From Aureococcus anophagefferens (lineage: Eukaryota > Sar > Pelagophyceae > Pelagomonadales > Pelagomonadaceae), in assembly GCF_000186865.1 (NCBI RefSeq), contig NW_008705572.1, positions 145,384-209,383 of the forward strand: a stretch of 64,000 nucleotides of DNA, given 5' to 3'. The translations under genes were made by a program, and so were the position numbers. Positions 27,286 to 38,691 of this stretch are shown in pieces. Below the pieces are notes generated by a model. That model was not told the origin of the DNA and searched no databases. It saw nothing but the letters and a program-made list of their open reading frames with translations. How positions within the stretch are numbered: position 1 is the stretch's first letter; each line of letters opens with the position of its first letter.

Positions 27286-27401
27286 GCTGCAGCACTCCAG
27301 GACGCAGGCACCAACTGCGATAAGGGCAGCCCCCGAGCGACGATGCTGCAGCACTCCAGGACGCAGGCACCAACTGCGATAAGGGCAGCCCCCGAGCGAC
27401 G
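27284..27401. repeat. Perfect 59-bp tandem duplication
   Basis: Units at 27284-27342 and 27343-27401 are identical, beginning ATGCTGCAGCACTCCAGG and ending CCCCCGAGCGACG. The repeat abuts the start codon of the channel gene, so it lies in that gene's 5' UTR or promoter. Confidence 0.95.
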
Positions 27402-27537
27402 AATCATCGATCAAAACTCCTTCGGCAAGATCGACCTTGCCTTCGTGGTTTACCTATCGTTGGCCTTTTGAGTAGGCAGCGCTCGAGAGGCAGCCCACCG
27501 GCGTCGGCGCCGTGCCGCTGGCCGTCGGGCGGCGGCC

Positions 27538-30500
27538 ATGTTCTCGGCGCAGGAGCTCAGCGAGCACCTCGCCAAGGCGCGCGAGGCGGAGCGCTGGGCG
27601 CGGGCGCGCGGCGCCGTGCAGGACAAGCACTGGTCCTGGGTCTTCGGCACGCTCTGGACGGGCCTGCGCCGGTCGCCGCGGCTGCACTTATGCGTCCCGG
27701 ACACGATCCTCTTCGAGGACGGCGCCCCGACGAAGTGGCTCGGCAGCGACGCCGACGGCTACCTCGCGCGCAAGGACCTGACGCCGCCGGGCGCGCGACT
27801 GTACCGGAGCGACCGCGGCGGCGAGGGCCAGCGCATCCGCGACGAGTTCTTCGCCTTCGAGCGCATCAAGCTCTTCCGGGCGGCCTTCGAGGATGCCCAG
27901 CGCCTCCAGGGCGCGCGCCTCGAGGAGCCGTCGGCGGCCTCGGAGCGCACGCCGCCGACGGCCGCGCGCGGCGGCCCCGCCGTCTGCGTCGCGGAGTACA
28001 TCGACGGCGTCCGCGAGGAGCTGAGCGGGCCCCAGCTCGAGTACCTGGGGAGCCACCAGGAGTGGCGCGTCCAGGTGCGCGCGCTCCAGGCCCTCGTGGG
28101 CGCCCAGCGCTACGCGCGCGGCGTCTACGACCGCGACGCGAAGGCGTCGCTCGCGCCGCGCGCCGAGGCCGTCGCGGCCGCGGCGGCGGCCATCGCCGCG
28201 GGCGAGCCCGAGCACGTGAGCCGCGACGACCTGAGCCACCTCGCGTCGGCGCTGGCCAAGTTCGCCGAGTCGACCTACGCGCCCGCGGCGACGCGCGCGG
28301 CTGTGCCGAATTCAACCACTGGTTTGGGTGGTCCTGACCAAACTTCAGAATTCTCGAGCTCGGTCAAATCGAAGTCGATTCGGCTGACTTTTGGACGGAT
28401 CGTTTTCTCTCATCGAGTTCTCGAACCACAGTGAAAATCCTCGTGTCAAAACATTCGAATACGCTCACATTGAAGTCGAGTTGAAGATTTGAATTCGGCA
28501 CAGGCGCGCGGCCGAGCTCGCGCCGGGAGACCCCGACGCCGCGACGATGGACGACCTCGGCCTCGAGGTGGAGAAGCTGGCCATCGAGGCGGCCATCGAC
28601 GCCAAGGGCACGCTCTGGCTCCTGCGGGCGACGGAGGTCAAGGTGACCTTCGTGAACCGCGCGCCCGCGCGGACGGACCACGAGCGGTCCGAGGGGGAGC
28701 GCCGCGCGCGCGCGGAGGCCGAGGCCGCCGGCGACGAGCTGCGGCGGCTGCTGAGCCTGGCGCTGAAGCGCGGCGTGTCCCTGGAGGCGTCCTTCAAGCA
28801 CTTCGACGCCAAGGGGCTGGGCCGCGTGGACGCGCGCGGCCTCGTCGAGGGCATGGCGCTCCTCGGCACGCAGCTCACGGAGCCCGCGGCGCTGCTGCTC
28901 ATGGAGGCCCTGGCCGGCAACGCCGTGACGGGCTTCTCCGAGGCGCACCTCGCCCGCTTCGCCGGCGCGCCGGAGCCCATGGCGTCCGTGTCGTCCTGGG
29001 GCTCGCGCGCGGACCGGGCGTCGCCGGCGTCGCCGCCGCGCGGGAGCACCGCCGCGGGCGGCGACGAGCCGACGTGGCGCGACCGCGCGCGCGAGATGCT
29101 GCGATCGACGTCGTCGCGGCGGTCCGAGCGGCCGCGGACGACGGGCGCGATGGCGCGCGACGCCGCGCGCGCGTCCGTCGAGGAGGTGTCCGACGGCGAG
29201 GAGAAGAAGCACCCGCTCCAGCTCTCGAAGAAGGAGCTCCGCGACCGGTGGGGCGGCGACCCCCTCGAGGCCGTGCCCGGCGCGCGGAACAAGAGCCGCA
29301 AGGCCCTCGCGGAGCTCCGCGCGGCCGCGAAGCGCCGGCGCAAGCGCGAGAAGGAGGACCGCGAGCGCGAGGAGCGCGAGGGGTCCGTCGCCGACGAGTC
29401 GACGCTCGGCGTGTCCTCGGCGAGTTCGCCGCCCAAGGGCGACCCCTTGAACGACGACGAGGCGTCCTTCGGCTCCGGCGACCTCTCCGACGAGATGAGC
29501 CAGGCGTCCGTCGCCGGGGACGAGCGGAGCGCGCTCATGGAGGGCGCGCGGCCGGACGTCGCCGCGGCCGTCGACGACCTCAAGGACGAGTTCTACCACG
29601 TGCAGACGGGCGTCGTCGCCACGTTCCGCGTGCTCCAGGGGCCGCTGGAGCCCGAGGCGGACGCGCGCGCGGCCGCGACGTACCGCGAGCAGACCCTGGC
29701 CGCGGAGGCGTCGGGCGCGGCCATCGGCCTGCCGACGGCGCCGCGCGGCGCGCCCGTGCGCTTCCTGCTCGTCGTCGCGCCGGACTTCTTCATGACGCTG
29801 GACACGCTCGAGCGCTGCGTGACGCCGCTGCTCTCGCGGCGGGGCGCGCGCGGCGACGCGGTCCTGGTCGGGCTCCCGGGACTGCCGAACACGCACTGGC
29901 CCGCGGGCATGCGCGCGAACACGGCGTCGGGCGCCGTCAACAACAGCATGCACGCCACGGTCATCGAGCAGCTGTTGATCCACCTCAAGAACTCGAACCG
30001 GCTCCCGAGCGACCCGAACACGAAGGTCGTGTTCCTCGGCTTCGGCAACGGCGCGTGCGCGCTCACAAAGTTCGCGACGCGCCACCTCACGCCCCGCGCG
30101 GAGGCGCTGCGCGAGTTCAAGGACGCGACGGTGGCGCTGATCCTCGTGAACGCGTTTTTCGCGGCGTCGGGCATGAAGAAGACGGCGAAGACGCTCCACA
30201 AGATCCTCTCCGGCGCGATCTTCGAGGAGCGGCTCGAGGCCATCGTCGCGCACCACCTCAGCGCGGACTACATGCGGGACAAGGGCCGCGACCCGGCGCT
30301 CCGCGACTTCTGGACGTCGCGCGAGGCCGTCGAGATCGGCGACAACGAGGCCGGCGACCAGATCCAGTCGCGGAACTTCGCGTCGTCGACGGGGCCCCAG
30401 GGCGTCATGGCCCAGCTCCGCGGCCTGCTCCACCACGACGACACGCGGCCCGTGCTGAACCGCATCGCCAAGCCCATGATCCTGCTCCAGGCGCGCAAGG

Positions 30501-33500
30501 GCCGCTTCGTGCCGCCGGACCTCGCGCCGGAGGCGCTGGACAAGGCCAAGGTGTCGCGCGCGCCGACGGCGTCGAAAGCCGCGAGCGCGGGCGGCACGGT
30601 CTGCAGCGTCGAGTACGTCGACTGCGGCCACGAGATGAACCAGGAGAGCATGAAGTCCATCGCGAAGGCGCTCAAGGACGTGCTCGAGGCCGCGGCGCCC
30701 GAGCTCCGGGACGACGACGACGAGAGCGTCGAGGCCGCGGCGGAGGCCGCGGTCGACGCGTCGAGCCCCGAGTACCGCCTCCCGCGCGGCGCCTTCGACG
30801 CGGAGCGGCGCGAGCGCGAGGAGCGCGAGGACCTCGAGGCGTCCATGCGCGCGGCCATGGACGACCTCGAGGCCGAGGAGGGCTCCGTCGGCTTCGACCC
30901 GCTGTCGCAGCTCGGCGCGGACATCGGCGACGGCGCCCAGGAGCGCAAGGAGGGCGACGAGAGCGAGGAGAGCGGCTCCGAGTCCGGCGCGTCGCACCCC
31001 GGCGAGGACGAGTCGCAGAAGAAGCACCGCAAGAAGAAGAAGGTCGGCGCGACGAAGAAGAAGCAGCTGCGCGAGGCCGCGCGCATGGCCGAGAAGCTCC
31101 GCGCGGAGCAGGCGGCCGTCGACCGCGCCAAGGCGGAGCAGGAGGAGCGCTTCGCGATGCGCTACGAGGACTTCCGGAGCCGCGAGGCCGCCAAGGAGGC
31201 GGAGCGGCTGCGCCTCTACCGCGAGGGCGTCATCAAGGCCGAGGAGCGGTCCGAGTACATGAGCCAGCAGCGCGACGAGGAGGACGCCGTCGACATCGCG
31301 AACCGCCTGGCCATCATGCGCGACCAGGCCAAGGCCGAGAAGCGGGAGCGCGACGCGGACGCGGAGAACAAGATGCTCGAGGAGGCGACGATCTTAGACG
31401 GCGAGAAGCAGGGCGGCTACCTGACGGGCGGCCTCGAGCGCTTCGTCAACGGGTCGCGCGCGAAGAAGGACGGCCGCTGCCCGCCCATGCGGTCCATCGC
31501 GGAGAGCGGCAAGCGCATGACCGACGACCTCTTCACGTCGCGGCGGCGCATGGTGCTCGCGCTCCAGCAGTGCAAGGAGCTCGAGGCCGTCGTGGCCCAG
31601 TTCCAGCAGGCCGTGGACGCGGCGGACCACGACGCGCGGCGGCTCCAGCGGACGCTGCGCCTCCTCGAGACGAACGCGGGGTTGAAGGGCGCGCTCGCGC
31701 CGAAGCAGCGCGAGGTCGAGGAGCTCCGCGCGTCCTACGCGGCGAAGATCGACGAGTACCAGCAGCTCACGGACATCCTGGCGTCGCGGTCGCGGAAGCT
31801 GCGGCTCGCGAACCGCATGGCCCAGGCGCTCAAGGTCACCGTCGCGCAGAAGGAGGACTCCGCGAAGATCCTCATCGACGCGCTCGATCGCCTCGCGCGC
31901 CAGCTGCGCATGAAGCGCGGCGCGCAGCGCCTCGACAAGACCAAGGCCGAGCGCGAGGCCAACGACCGCCGCAACATCATCAAGGCCCAGCGCGCGCGGC
32001 TCCGCAAGGTCGACACGGAGCTCGGCCGCGTCCGCTGCCACAAGGGCGCGTTCGTCAACTCGGACATGTGGAACCCGGGCGTGCTCCAGCGCATCACGAC
32101 CGACGACCTGCGCCTGGCGCTGACGACGGAGCAGCGCGCGCTCGAGCAGCAGATCCGCGACCTCGAGCGCAAGCTCAAGAAGTTCGAGCGGACCATGCGC
32201 GCGGCGAACCGCGAGCTCCGCGTCACGGACAACGAGGCCCAGACCGTCGAGGAGGTCGGCAAGGCCGTGAGCGACGCCTACAAGGAGGCCACGGGCCGGT
32301 CCATCGCCCAGGAGCTCGACGACATGGAGGCGGAGCAGACCCGGGCCCAGGAGCTCGCCGCGGAGGCGGAGGCGTCCGAGGCGCTCGCGAAGAAGGCGCG
32401 CGCGACCGTCTCGGGCGACTGCGTCGCCGCGCGCGTGCGCCACAAGGCCGCCGCGGACCGGTCGCCGGACGAGAAGAAGTGGGTCGCGCTGGACGTGCTC
32501 GTGAACCCCATCGCCTACAGCCACGTCACGGAGGCCGAGGCCGAGGAGATGAAGTACGACCCGGACTACGCGCCGAGCTTGCGCGTCGAGGACATCGAGC
32601 GCATCATCGTGCTCCCGCGCCAGCTCCAGCTCGCGCTACCCTTCCTCTTCAGCGAGGCGGAGATCGAGGGCCACCGCCTCCTCTGCGCCTTCACGCACGA
32701 GGAGGGCGAGGCCCACTTCCGCCAGCTCGACAAGAACGGCGAGGCCGCGCGCGGGCTGGCGGGCCTGCGGAAGCGCGAGGCGGAGGCGAAGGACCCGCTC
32801 GAGGAGGGCGCGCGCGGCAAGCGCGGCGCCATGCGCGCCGAGCACGCGTCCCTCGGCGCCCAGGCCCAGTCCATGGCGCTGCTCGACACCGTGCTCCGCG
32901 AGCGGCGCCTCGCGCGGATCCGCGCCAAGGGCGCGCACGACCTCGGCGAGCCGGAGGCGCGCTACATGGTCCTGGACCGCATCCTCCACCCGGAGTTCCA
33001 CTTCGCGCCGCCGGCGTCGGAGGACCACGCCCGCGACGACGCGGAGCACGTCGAGCGCATGTCCATCGCGCTCAACAACGCGTCGCGGACGGGCAAGAAC
33101 CAGGGCGACGAGTACGAGGCGCAGCGCGCGGCCTACGAGGCCGGCGCGACGGACCTCGAGCTGCACCTCGCGACGCCCTGGTTCCCCTACCGCGAGTCGG
33201 GCAAGGCCCACAGCCGCCACTCGCTGCTCCGGCTCGTCGACGCGGAGGCGGGGTCCTGCGCGTTCGGGCCCGACGAGTACCTGCGGACGCTCCTCGCCGA
33301 GTTCTACGTGGACCCGCGCTACACGGGCGTGGGCCGGCGCAAGGCCGGCGCCGTGCGCGCCTTCGGGAAGCGCCTCACCGTCATCCACAAGGAGCAGGAC
33401 AAGCGGCGCCGCGACCTCAACGCCATCTACGCGACGCACCACGCGACGACGGGCCTCAAGACCGCGAAGCCCGGCGGCCGCCGGACGACCAAGGGCCACG

Positions 33501-36500
33501 CGGACCCCAAGGCGCTGCTGCGCCGGTCGCGGCAGCGCGGCGGGGCGAGCGACGGCACGCGCGGCGGCTCCGACGCGCCCGAGGCGGACCTGCCGGACAG
33601 CGACGAGTCCTACGAGGAGCTCGCGGAGGACGAGTTCGACTCCGACGAGCTCGAGAGCGACGGCGAGCGCGCGTACTCGAGCGCGTCGTCGTCCGACGCC
33701 GACGAGGACGACGCGAACCGCGAGAAGCGCGTCTACGGCGGCTTCGACGCCGTGCACCCGGCGTCGCTCGGCCCGAACGCGCAGAACGCGGGCCTCGGCG
33801 GCAAGGTCGACGCCGCGGGCGGCGCGCACGCCGCGTCCTTCAGGAAGGGCCGCGGGTCCGAGAAGCCACCGGGCGGCGACGCCGCGCGGCGCGCGCTGCG
33901 GTTCCGCGCGTCCGTGGCGCGCCAGGGCATGCGCGGCCGCGTCGCGAACAAGGGCCCGCCGAAGAAGCTCGAGAAGTTCCACTCGTCGAGCTCCGAGGAG
34001 GAGGAGGAGAGCGAGGAGGAGGACCTCGACGCCGTGACGACGGTGAAGGACATCGAGGCCCTCAACGACCTGACGCCGCCGCCGCTCAAGGCGTCGGATG
34101 TGCTCTTCGAGTACGAGGGCAAGGTCGCGACGTTATTGGACGAGTCCGACGCGCTCGAGACGCGCGCGTCGCGGACGCACCGCTTCGAGATCCCCTTCGA
34201 CCCGCACCGCAAGCTGCTGTCGATCACGGTCACCGTCGTCTACCGCGGCGTCTTCACGGCGCGCGGCTACCGCCTCGGCCGCCTCGCCGCGGCGTTCTTC
34301 GCGATGCCGACGGCGACGAGCGGTTTAGGCCAGCCCCGGTCCGTGGGCCACGCGCCCTACGAGAGCCAGCAGCTCAACTCGGGCACGACGCTCGGGCGCA
34401 CGGTCCTCGTGCACAACCCCGACGCGAAGCCGCTGAAGCCCGGGCCCTACCAGGTCGTCCTCGGCGCCGCGTCCGCGACCAAGTACTCGATCACCGTCGA
34501 GGCGCACGCGGTGCGCACCGCGGGCGCGACGCTCGACGCGGAGAGCCAGCGCGCGAAGAAGATCCAGGACGAGCTGCGCGTCTGCCGCGCGGCGACGGAG
34601 GACCTGTGGACGTCCATGCGCCTCGGCGAGCGGAAGGTGCTCGTCGTCCAGGCGCTCATGGACGAGGCCGAGGTCGAGAGCTCGCGCTGCGAGCAGGAGA
34701 CGGAGCGCTGCAACACGGAGCTCGCCGTCGACGACGAGCGCATGGAGCTCACGGACGACCAGCGGCGGGCGCTCTACGCGAACGTGCGGACGCTCGAGGT
34801 CGAGTTCGCGCACTGGTGCCGCCTCTTCGCGTCGCGGTCCCAGGAGCGCGTCGACCTCCTCGCGGGCCTGCGGCGCCTGCGCAACGAGCGGCGGGACCGG
34901 CTCGCGGACACGGAGCGGCTGGGCCGGGAGATGGCCTGGCTCCAGCGCCACCTGCCCGCGGCCTACGGCCTCGTCTTCGGCATGGCGGAGGCCACCCAAT
35001 GCGCGCTGGACCTGAACACGACCTTCGAGAACATCAAGACGACGGAAGGCAAGGCCCAGTGGAAGAAGGTGGCGACCCTGAAAGGCCTCGTGACGTCGAT
35101 GATGACGCCCGCGGAGGAGGTGCGCCGGCGGCACAAGACCGAGGGCTGGAACGCGCTCGCGCTGCCCGAGCAGCAGTGGAGCACGCTCGACCGCATCCGC
35201 TTCCCGGACCGCTACGACTGGCTGCTGGACCAGGAGCGCCGGGAGGACGCGGAGCGCCAGGACCGGGGGCTGAAGCCCCTGAAGCGCAGGAAGCCCAAGG
35301 CCGTGCGCGCGATGGCGGGCTACGGCCGCGGCGAGCTCGAGCGCATCGACCGCGTGACCTTCGACCAGCTCACGCGCCAGGAGCGGTCCATCTGGAAGCT
35401 CATGAAGCGCTTCCACAACGACCCCAAGCTCCTCGTCGACTCCCAGAAGAAGAAGGCCGACGGCTTCGACCCGAACCACGCGGCGACGGTGCGGTTCAAG
35501 CACCCGCGGAGCTGGACGAAGGACGAGCGCGAGTGGGCGTCCATGGACAAGATCCTCAACCCCGAGCTCTGGCAGGGCCTCAAGCTGCGGACCCAGGAGA
35601 CGCTCGACGACCACGAGAAGGCCGAGGACATCGCCGCGTACATGCCGCCAGCGGACGAGGTCGCGGGCGAGGACGGGTCGCCCATGGGCGACGGCCCCAA
35701 GGCCGGCGCCTTCGCGGCGCCGCCGAAGCGCGCGCGCGCGGCCGGCTCCATGTTCGGCTCCATCGTCAACCAGGCGCTCCAGTCGTCCGTCGACGCGGCG
35801 GCCGAGCTCGCGACGGACGGCGCGGACTGGTCGTGCTCGCTGTCGCGCGAGGAGATCATGGAGGTCTGGGCGGCGAAGCACGCGCAGGCGTCCTGGGGCG
35901 TGGACCAGTGCAAGGCCCACGTGCTCCTCGAGCGCTTCAACGGCGACTTCGCCGACTTCTACGAGGTCCAGAAGTCGCAGCTCGCCGCGCGCGCCAAGGA
36001 GGCCGCGGGCGCGGGCAAGAACCGGCTCATCCGGGACCTCGACGAGACGCCCGTGGAGACGGATCTGGACGCGCGGTGCCGGAGCCTCCAGGCGGAGATG
36101 GACAAGGCCATCAACAACAGCAACGAGCACATGGAGTCGGCCGTGCTCCACGGCGGCGTCCGCCAGCGCTACCCGACCGCGGTGCTGCGCCTCGAGCTCG
36201 AGCGCGAGCTCGACTGCTTGTTGAGAGAGCAGGTCTACGAGCGCGAGCGCGCGACGCGGTTCCTCCTCGAGCAGGACGAGGACAGCGACATCGAGACGGA
36301 CAGCGACGAGGAAGAGGAGAAGCACCCCGGCATGAAGAAGCCCGACAACGTGTCCAAGGGCGTCTACCAGGCGCGGAAGGCGGCGCTCGTCGAGACGACG
36401 AAGGACGAGGCGACGAAGCAGCTCGAGCGGGAGCTCGCGGCGCTCGGCCCCCGCGCGTGCTTCGCGTGCCGCAAGAAGCTCTGCGAGTGGTGCTCGTCCA

Positions 36501-37927
36501 TCGAGTTCGACACGATCGCCGCGCGGCGCCAGGCCATCTCCGACGAGCTCGTCTACGTCCGCATGCACCCGGACATCAAGATCCTGGAGTCCTACGTGCC
36601 CCTGTCGTCGTCGCGCGGCGGCAATCCGCACTTTCGGCGCGAGGACCTGCTCCACGAGCTGACCTGGGAGGACACGCAGCTCGCGATGCGCATGCAGCTC
36701 GACGCGCTCGACCGCGAGCTCCACGACGCCTTCGCGACGACGAAGGAGTACATGGAGGTCAAGGCGCTCCACTCGTACCCGACGATGATGTGGACGAACA
36801 ACGCGCGGCGCGCGCTCGACCGCGAGCACAACCGCTACGTCGCCATGGTCGTCGCGTCGGACATCGTCGACGACGCGCTCGACTGGATGCTCGAGGGCTG
36901 GCACTTCGGCGAGCGCGAGAGCCACTTCTCCGTCGCGGGCTACGTGCCGTCGCTCAAGCCCGACGGCTTCGTCCGCGCGGGCACGGACCAGGTCCTCGCG
37001 CAGGCCGCGGCGGAGGACCGGAAGACGAAGCAGCTCGCCGACGAGGCCGCGGGCGGCCCGCCGCCGGAGAGCAGCGTCGTCGGGTCGCCGCGGTCCAAGG
37101 CCGAGGCCATCGAGCAGGCGGCCCAGTTCCGGCTCGGCACGGAGAAGGTCGTCAAGGCGGGCGGCGACCGCGACAAGCACCTCGACTTCACGGAGCGCAC
37201 GCTCAAGTTCGGCCTCTTCTCCATCACGCTCATGTTCTTCCGCGCCATGGCCCTCGTGCAGCGCGAGAAGGAGTCGTGGTCCGGCGTCCACGACGCCATC
37301 GGCGAGGACGACGCGAAGAAGGTGCCGCCGACGGACGAGCGGAAGAAGATGCGCCGCGAGCAGCAGCGGCAGGACGAGCGCCAGAAGAAGCTCGCGAACG
37401 CCCTGGGCCGGGCCAAGGTCGGCGAGGAGCGCACGCGGCGGCGCATCGAGAAGGAGAAGGCCGAGGCCGCGCGGAAGCTCCACGAGAAGGTCCGCCGCGA
37501 GAAGCGCGAGCTCCAGGCCTGCGGCCAGCTCCAGAGCTTCTACCGCGGCCACCTGGGCCGCAAGGCGGCGCGCCGCTGGGCCATCAAGCGCGCGGAGCTC
37601 GAGGCCATGAACGCGCTCATGACCGCGTCCGCGATCACCATCGAGCGCGTCTTCCGCGGCTACATGGGCCGCATCGCGGCGTCCGTCGCGCGCATGGAGA
37701 TGGCCGAGTTCATCTCCATGGTCCGCATGGAGGAGGCCGCGGCCGACGAGGACGAGTACTGGAAGAGCCACTCCTACGCGCGCATGAAGCGCAACATCCG
37801 CATGTTCGTCCACTCGACGCTCAGCAACCGCAAGTCCAAGCTCGGCGAGGAGGACCTCGCCCTCATCCAGAAGCTCACGTCGTCCATGGAGGACGCGGAC
37901 GTCGACGCGGACGCGTCGAATCGGTGA
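27538..37927 (+). CDS. Giant 3,392-residue IQ-motif protein with degenerate hydrolase-like domain
   Basis: Join 27538-28292 with 28504-37927; splicing out the introner keeps frame (APAAT-RAAELAPGD). Features in order: a globular N-terminus; a degenerate EF-hand (FKHFDAKGLGRVDARG, ~350); a charged region; an alpha/beta-hydrolase-like domain (~670-985) whose elbow is GFGNGA with no serine; a long coiled coil (~1050-1500); four copies of a W-x-x-[LM]-D-x-I-x-x-P motif (~1577, 1739, 2477, 2595); acidic runs; a beta-rich segment (~2110-2230); a CFACRKKLCEWC zinc-knuckle-like cluster (~2904); and two IQ motifs (LQSFYRGHLGRKAAR ~3255, IERVFRGYMGRIAA ~3297) that should bind calmodulin-like proteins. 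A scaffold role is the best guess. Family not recognised. Confidence 0.82.
28293..28503 (+). mobile_element. Introner element, family A copy 1 (211-bp GC-AG intron)
   Basis: The 8-bp target duplication GCGCGCGG is at 28293-28300 and 28504-28511. The element has perfect 15-bp inverted ends, CTGTGCCGAATTCAA and its complement before 28504. The donor is the GC that opens the upstream duplication; the acceptor CAG is the element's last three bases. Retention would stop translation at 28434. Confidence 0.93.
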
Positions 37928-37973
37928 TAACGTGCGTCCTTGTGCTAGGCGCCTCCGCTCCACCGCCTGTTTA

Positions 37974-38465
37974 CTAGTCCGTCTTGTCCCCGGCGGGCGC
38001 GGCGGCCTTCTTTGCGCCGAGGCTCTCGAGCTTCGCGACGATGCCCCGCTCGCTGAAGCCCTGGATCGTCTCGACGCAGGCGCCGTCGCGGTAGATCTTG
38101 AACGTCGGCATGGCCGCGATGCCCTCGCGCCGCGCGAGCTCCTTGCACTCGTCGACGTCGACCTTGACGAACGCCGCGTCCCACGTCTCGGAGAGCCTCC
38201 CGTAGATTGGCACGGCCGCGCGGCACGGCGGGCACCACGTCGCGAAAAAATCGCAGACCAGCAACTCGCCCTTGGCCTTGGCCGACGCCAGGGCGCCGTC
38301 GAAGGCCTTCGTGTCGTGCACGCCGACGACGCGGCCGCCGCACTCCGGGAAGGGCTCCTTCTTCTTGAGGATGTTGCGCGCGACGAAGGCGAACACCAGC
38401 ACGCGCATCGGGTTCTCCGTCAGCCAGCTCCACAAGCTGGTGAGGAGTTCGAGCACGAACATCAT
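37974..38465 (-). CDS. Membrane-anchored thioredoxin
   Basis: A 163-residue protein beginning MMFVLELLTSLWSWLTEN, with hydrophobic segments up to residue ~35. A thioredoxin fold follows with VCDFFATWCPPCRAAVP; the redox motif is WCPPC rather than WCGPC. The cis-proline block is GIAAMPTFKIYRDG. It should catalyse dithiol-disulfide exchange at a membrane surface. The longer frame to 38597 adds only serine-rich sequence without homology. A TlpA-like or TMX-like role cannot be distinguished. Confidence 0.85.
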   Translation of the reverse strand: MMFVLELLTSLWSWLTENPMRVLVFAFVARNILKKKEPFPECGGRVVGVHDTKAFDGALASAKAKGELLVCDFFATWCPPCRAAVPIYGRLSETWDAAFVKVDVDECKELARREGIAAMPTFKIYRDGACVETIQGFSERGIVAKLESLGAKKAAAPAGDKTD

Positions 38466-38691
38466 GGCGGACGAGGTGACGGCCGCGCGCGGCGTCGGAG
38501 AGCCTGCTGTGGACGAGGCGACGGCGCTCGCGGCGTCGGAGAGCAGGCTCCTCTGCGAGCTCGACCTGTCGCAGCTGTGGTTGCACAGACGCTGCACTGC
38601 ATCAAGTACTGCATCATCAGCTTGTCCACAGCACCCGTCGCATTTTTTTTGCTCATGTACTTAGTAGTAGGCCTGGTAGTGACGAAGTTCA

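Noticed and set aside
34325..37963. A 1,212-codon antisense open frame under the giant gene
   Set aside because: It is an antisense shadow created by GC-rich third positions; composition is low-complexity Arg/Leu/Val and no family features are visible.
28489..37977. A 3,162-codon open frame on the plus strand, longer than the chosen frame
   Set aside because: It is the +2 shadow of the giant gene. It is Arg/Pro/Ala-rich throughout without conserved segments, whereas the other frame has IQ motifs, coiled coils and correct joining across the introner.
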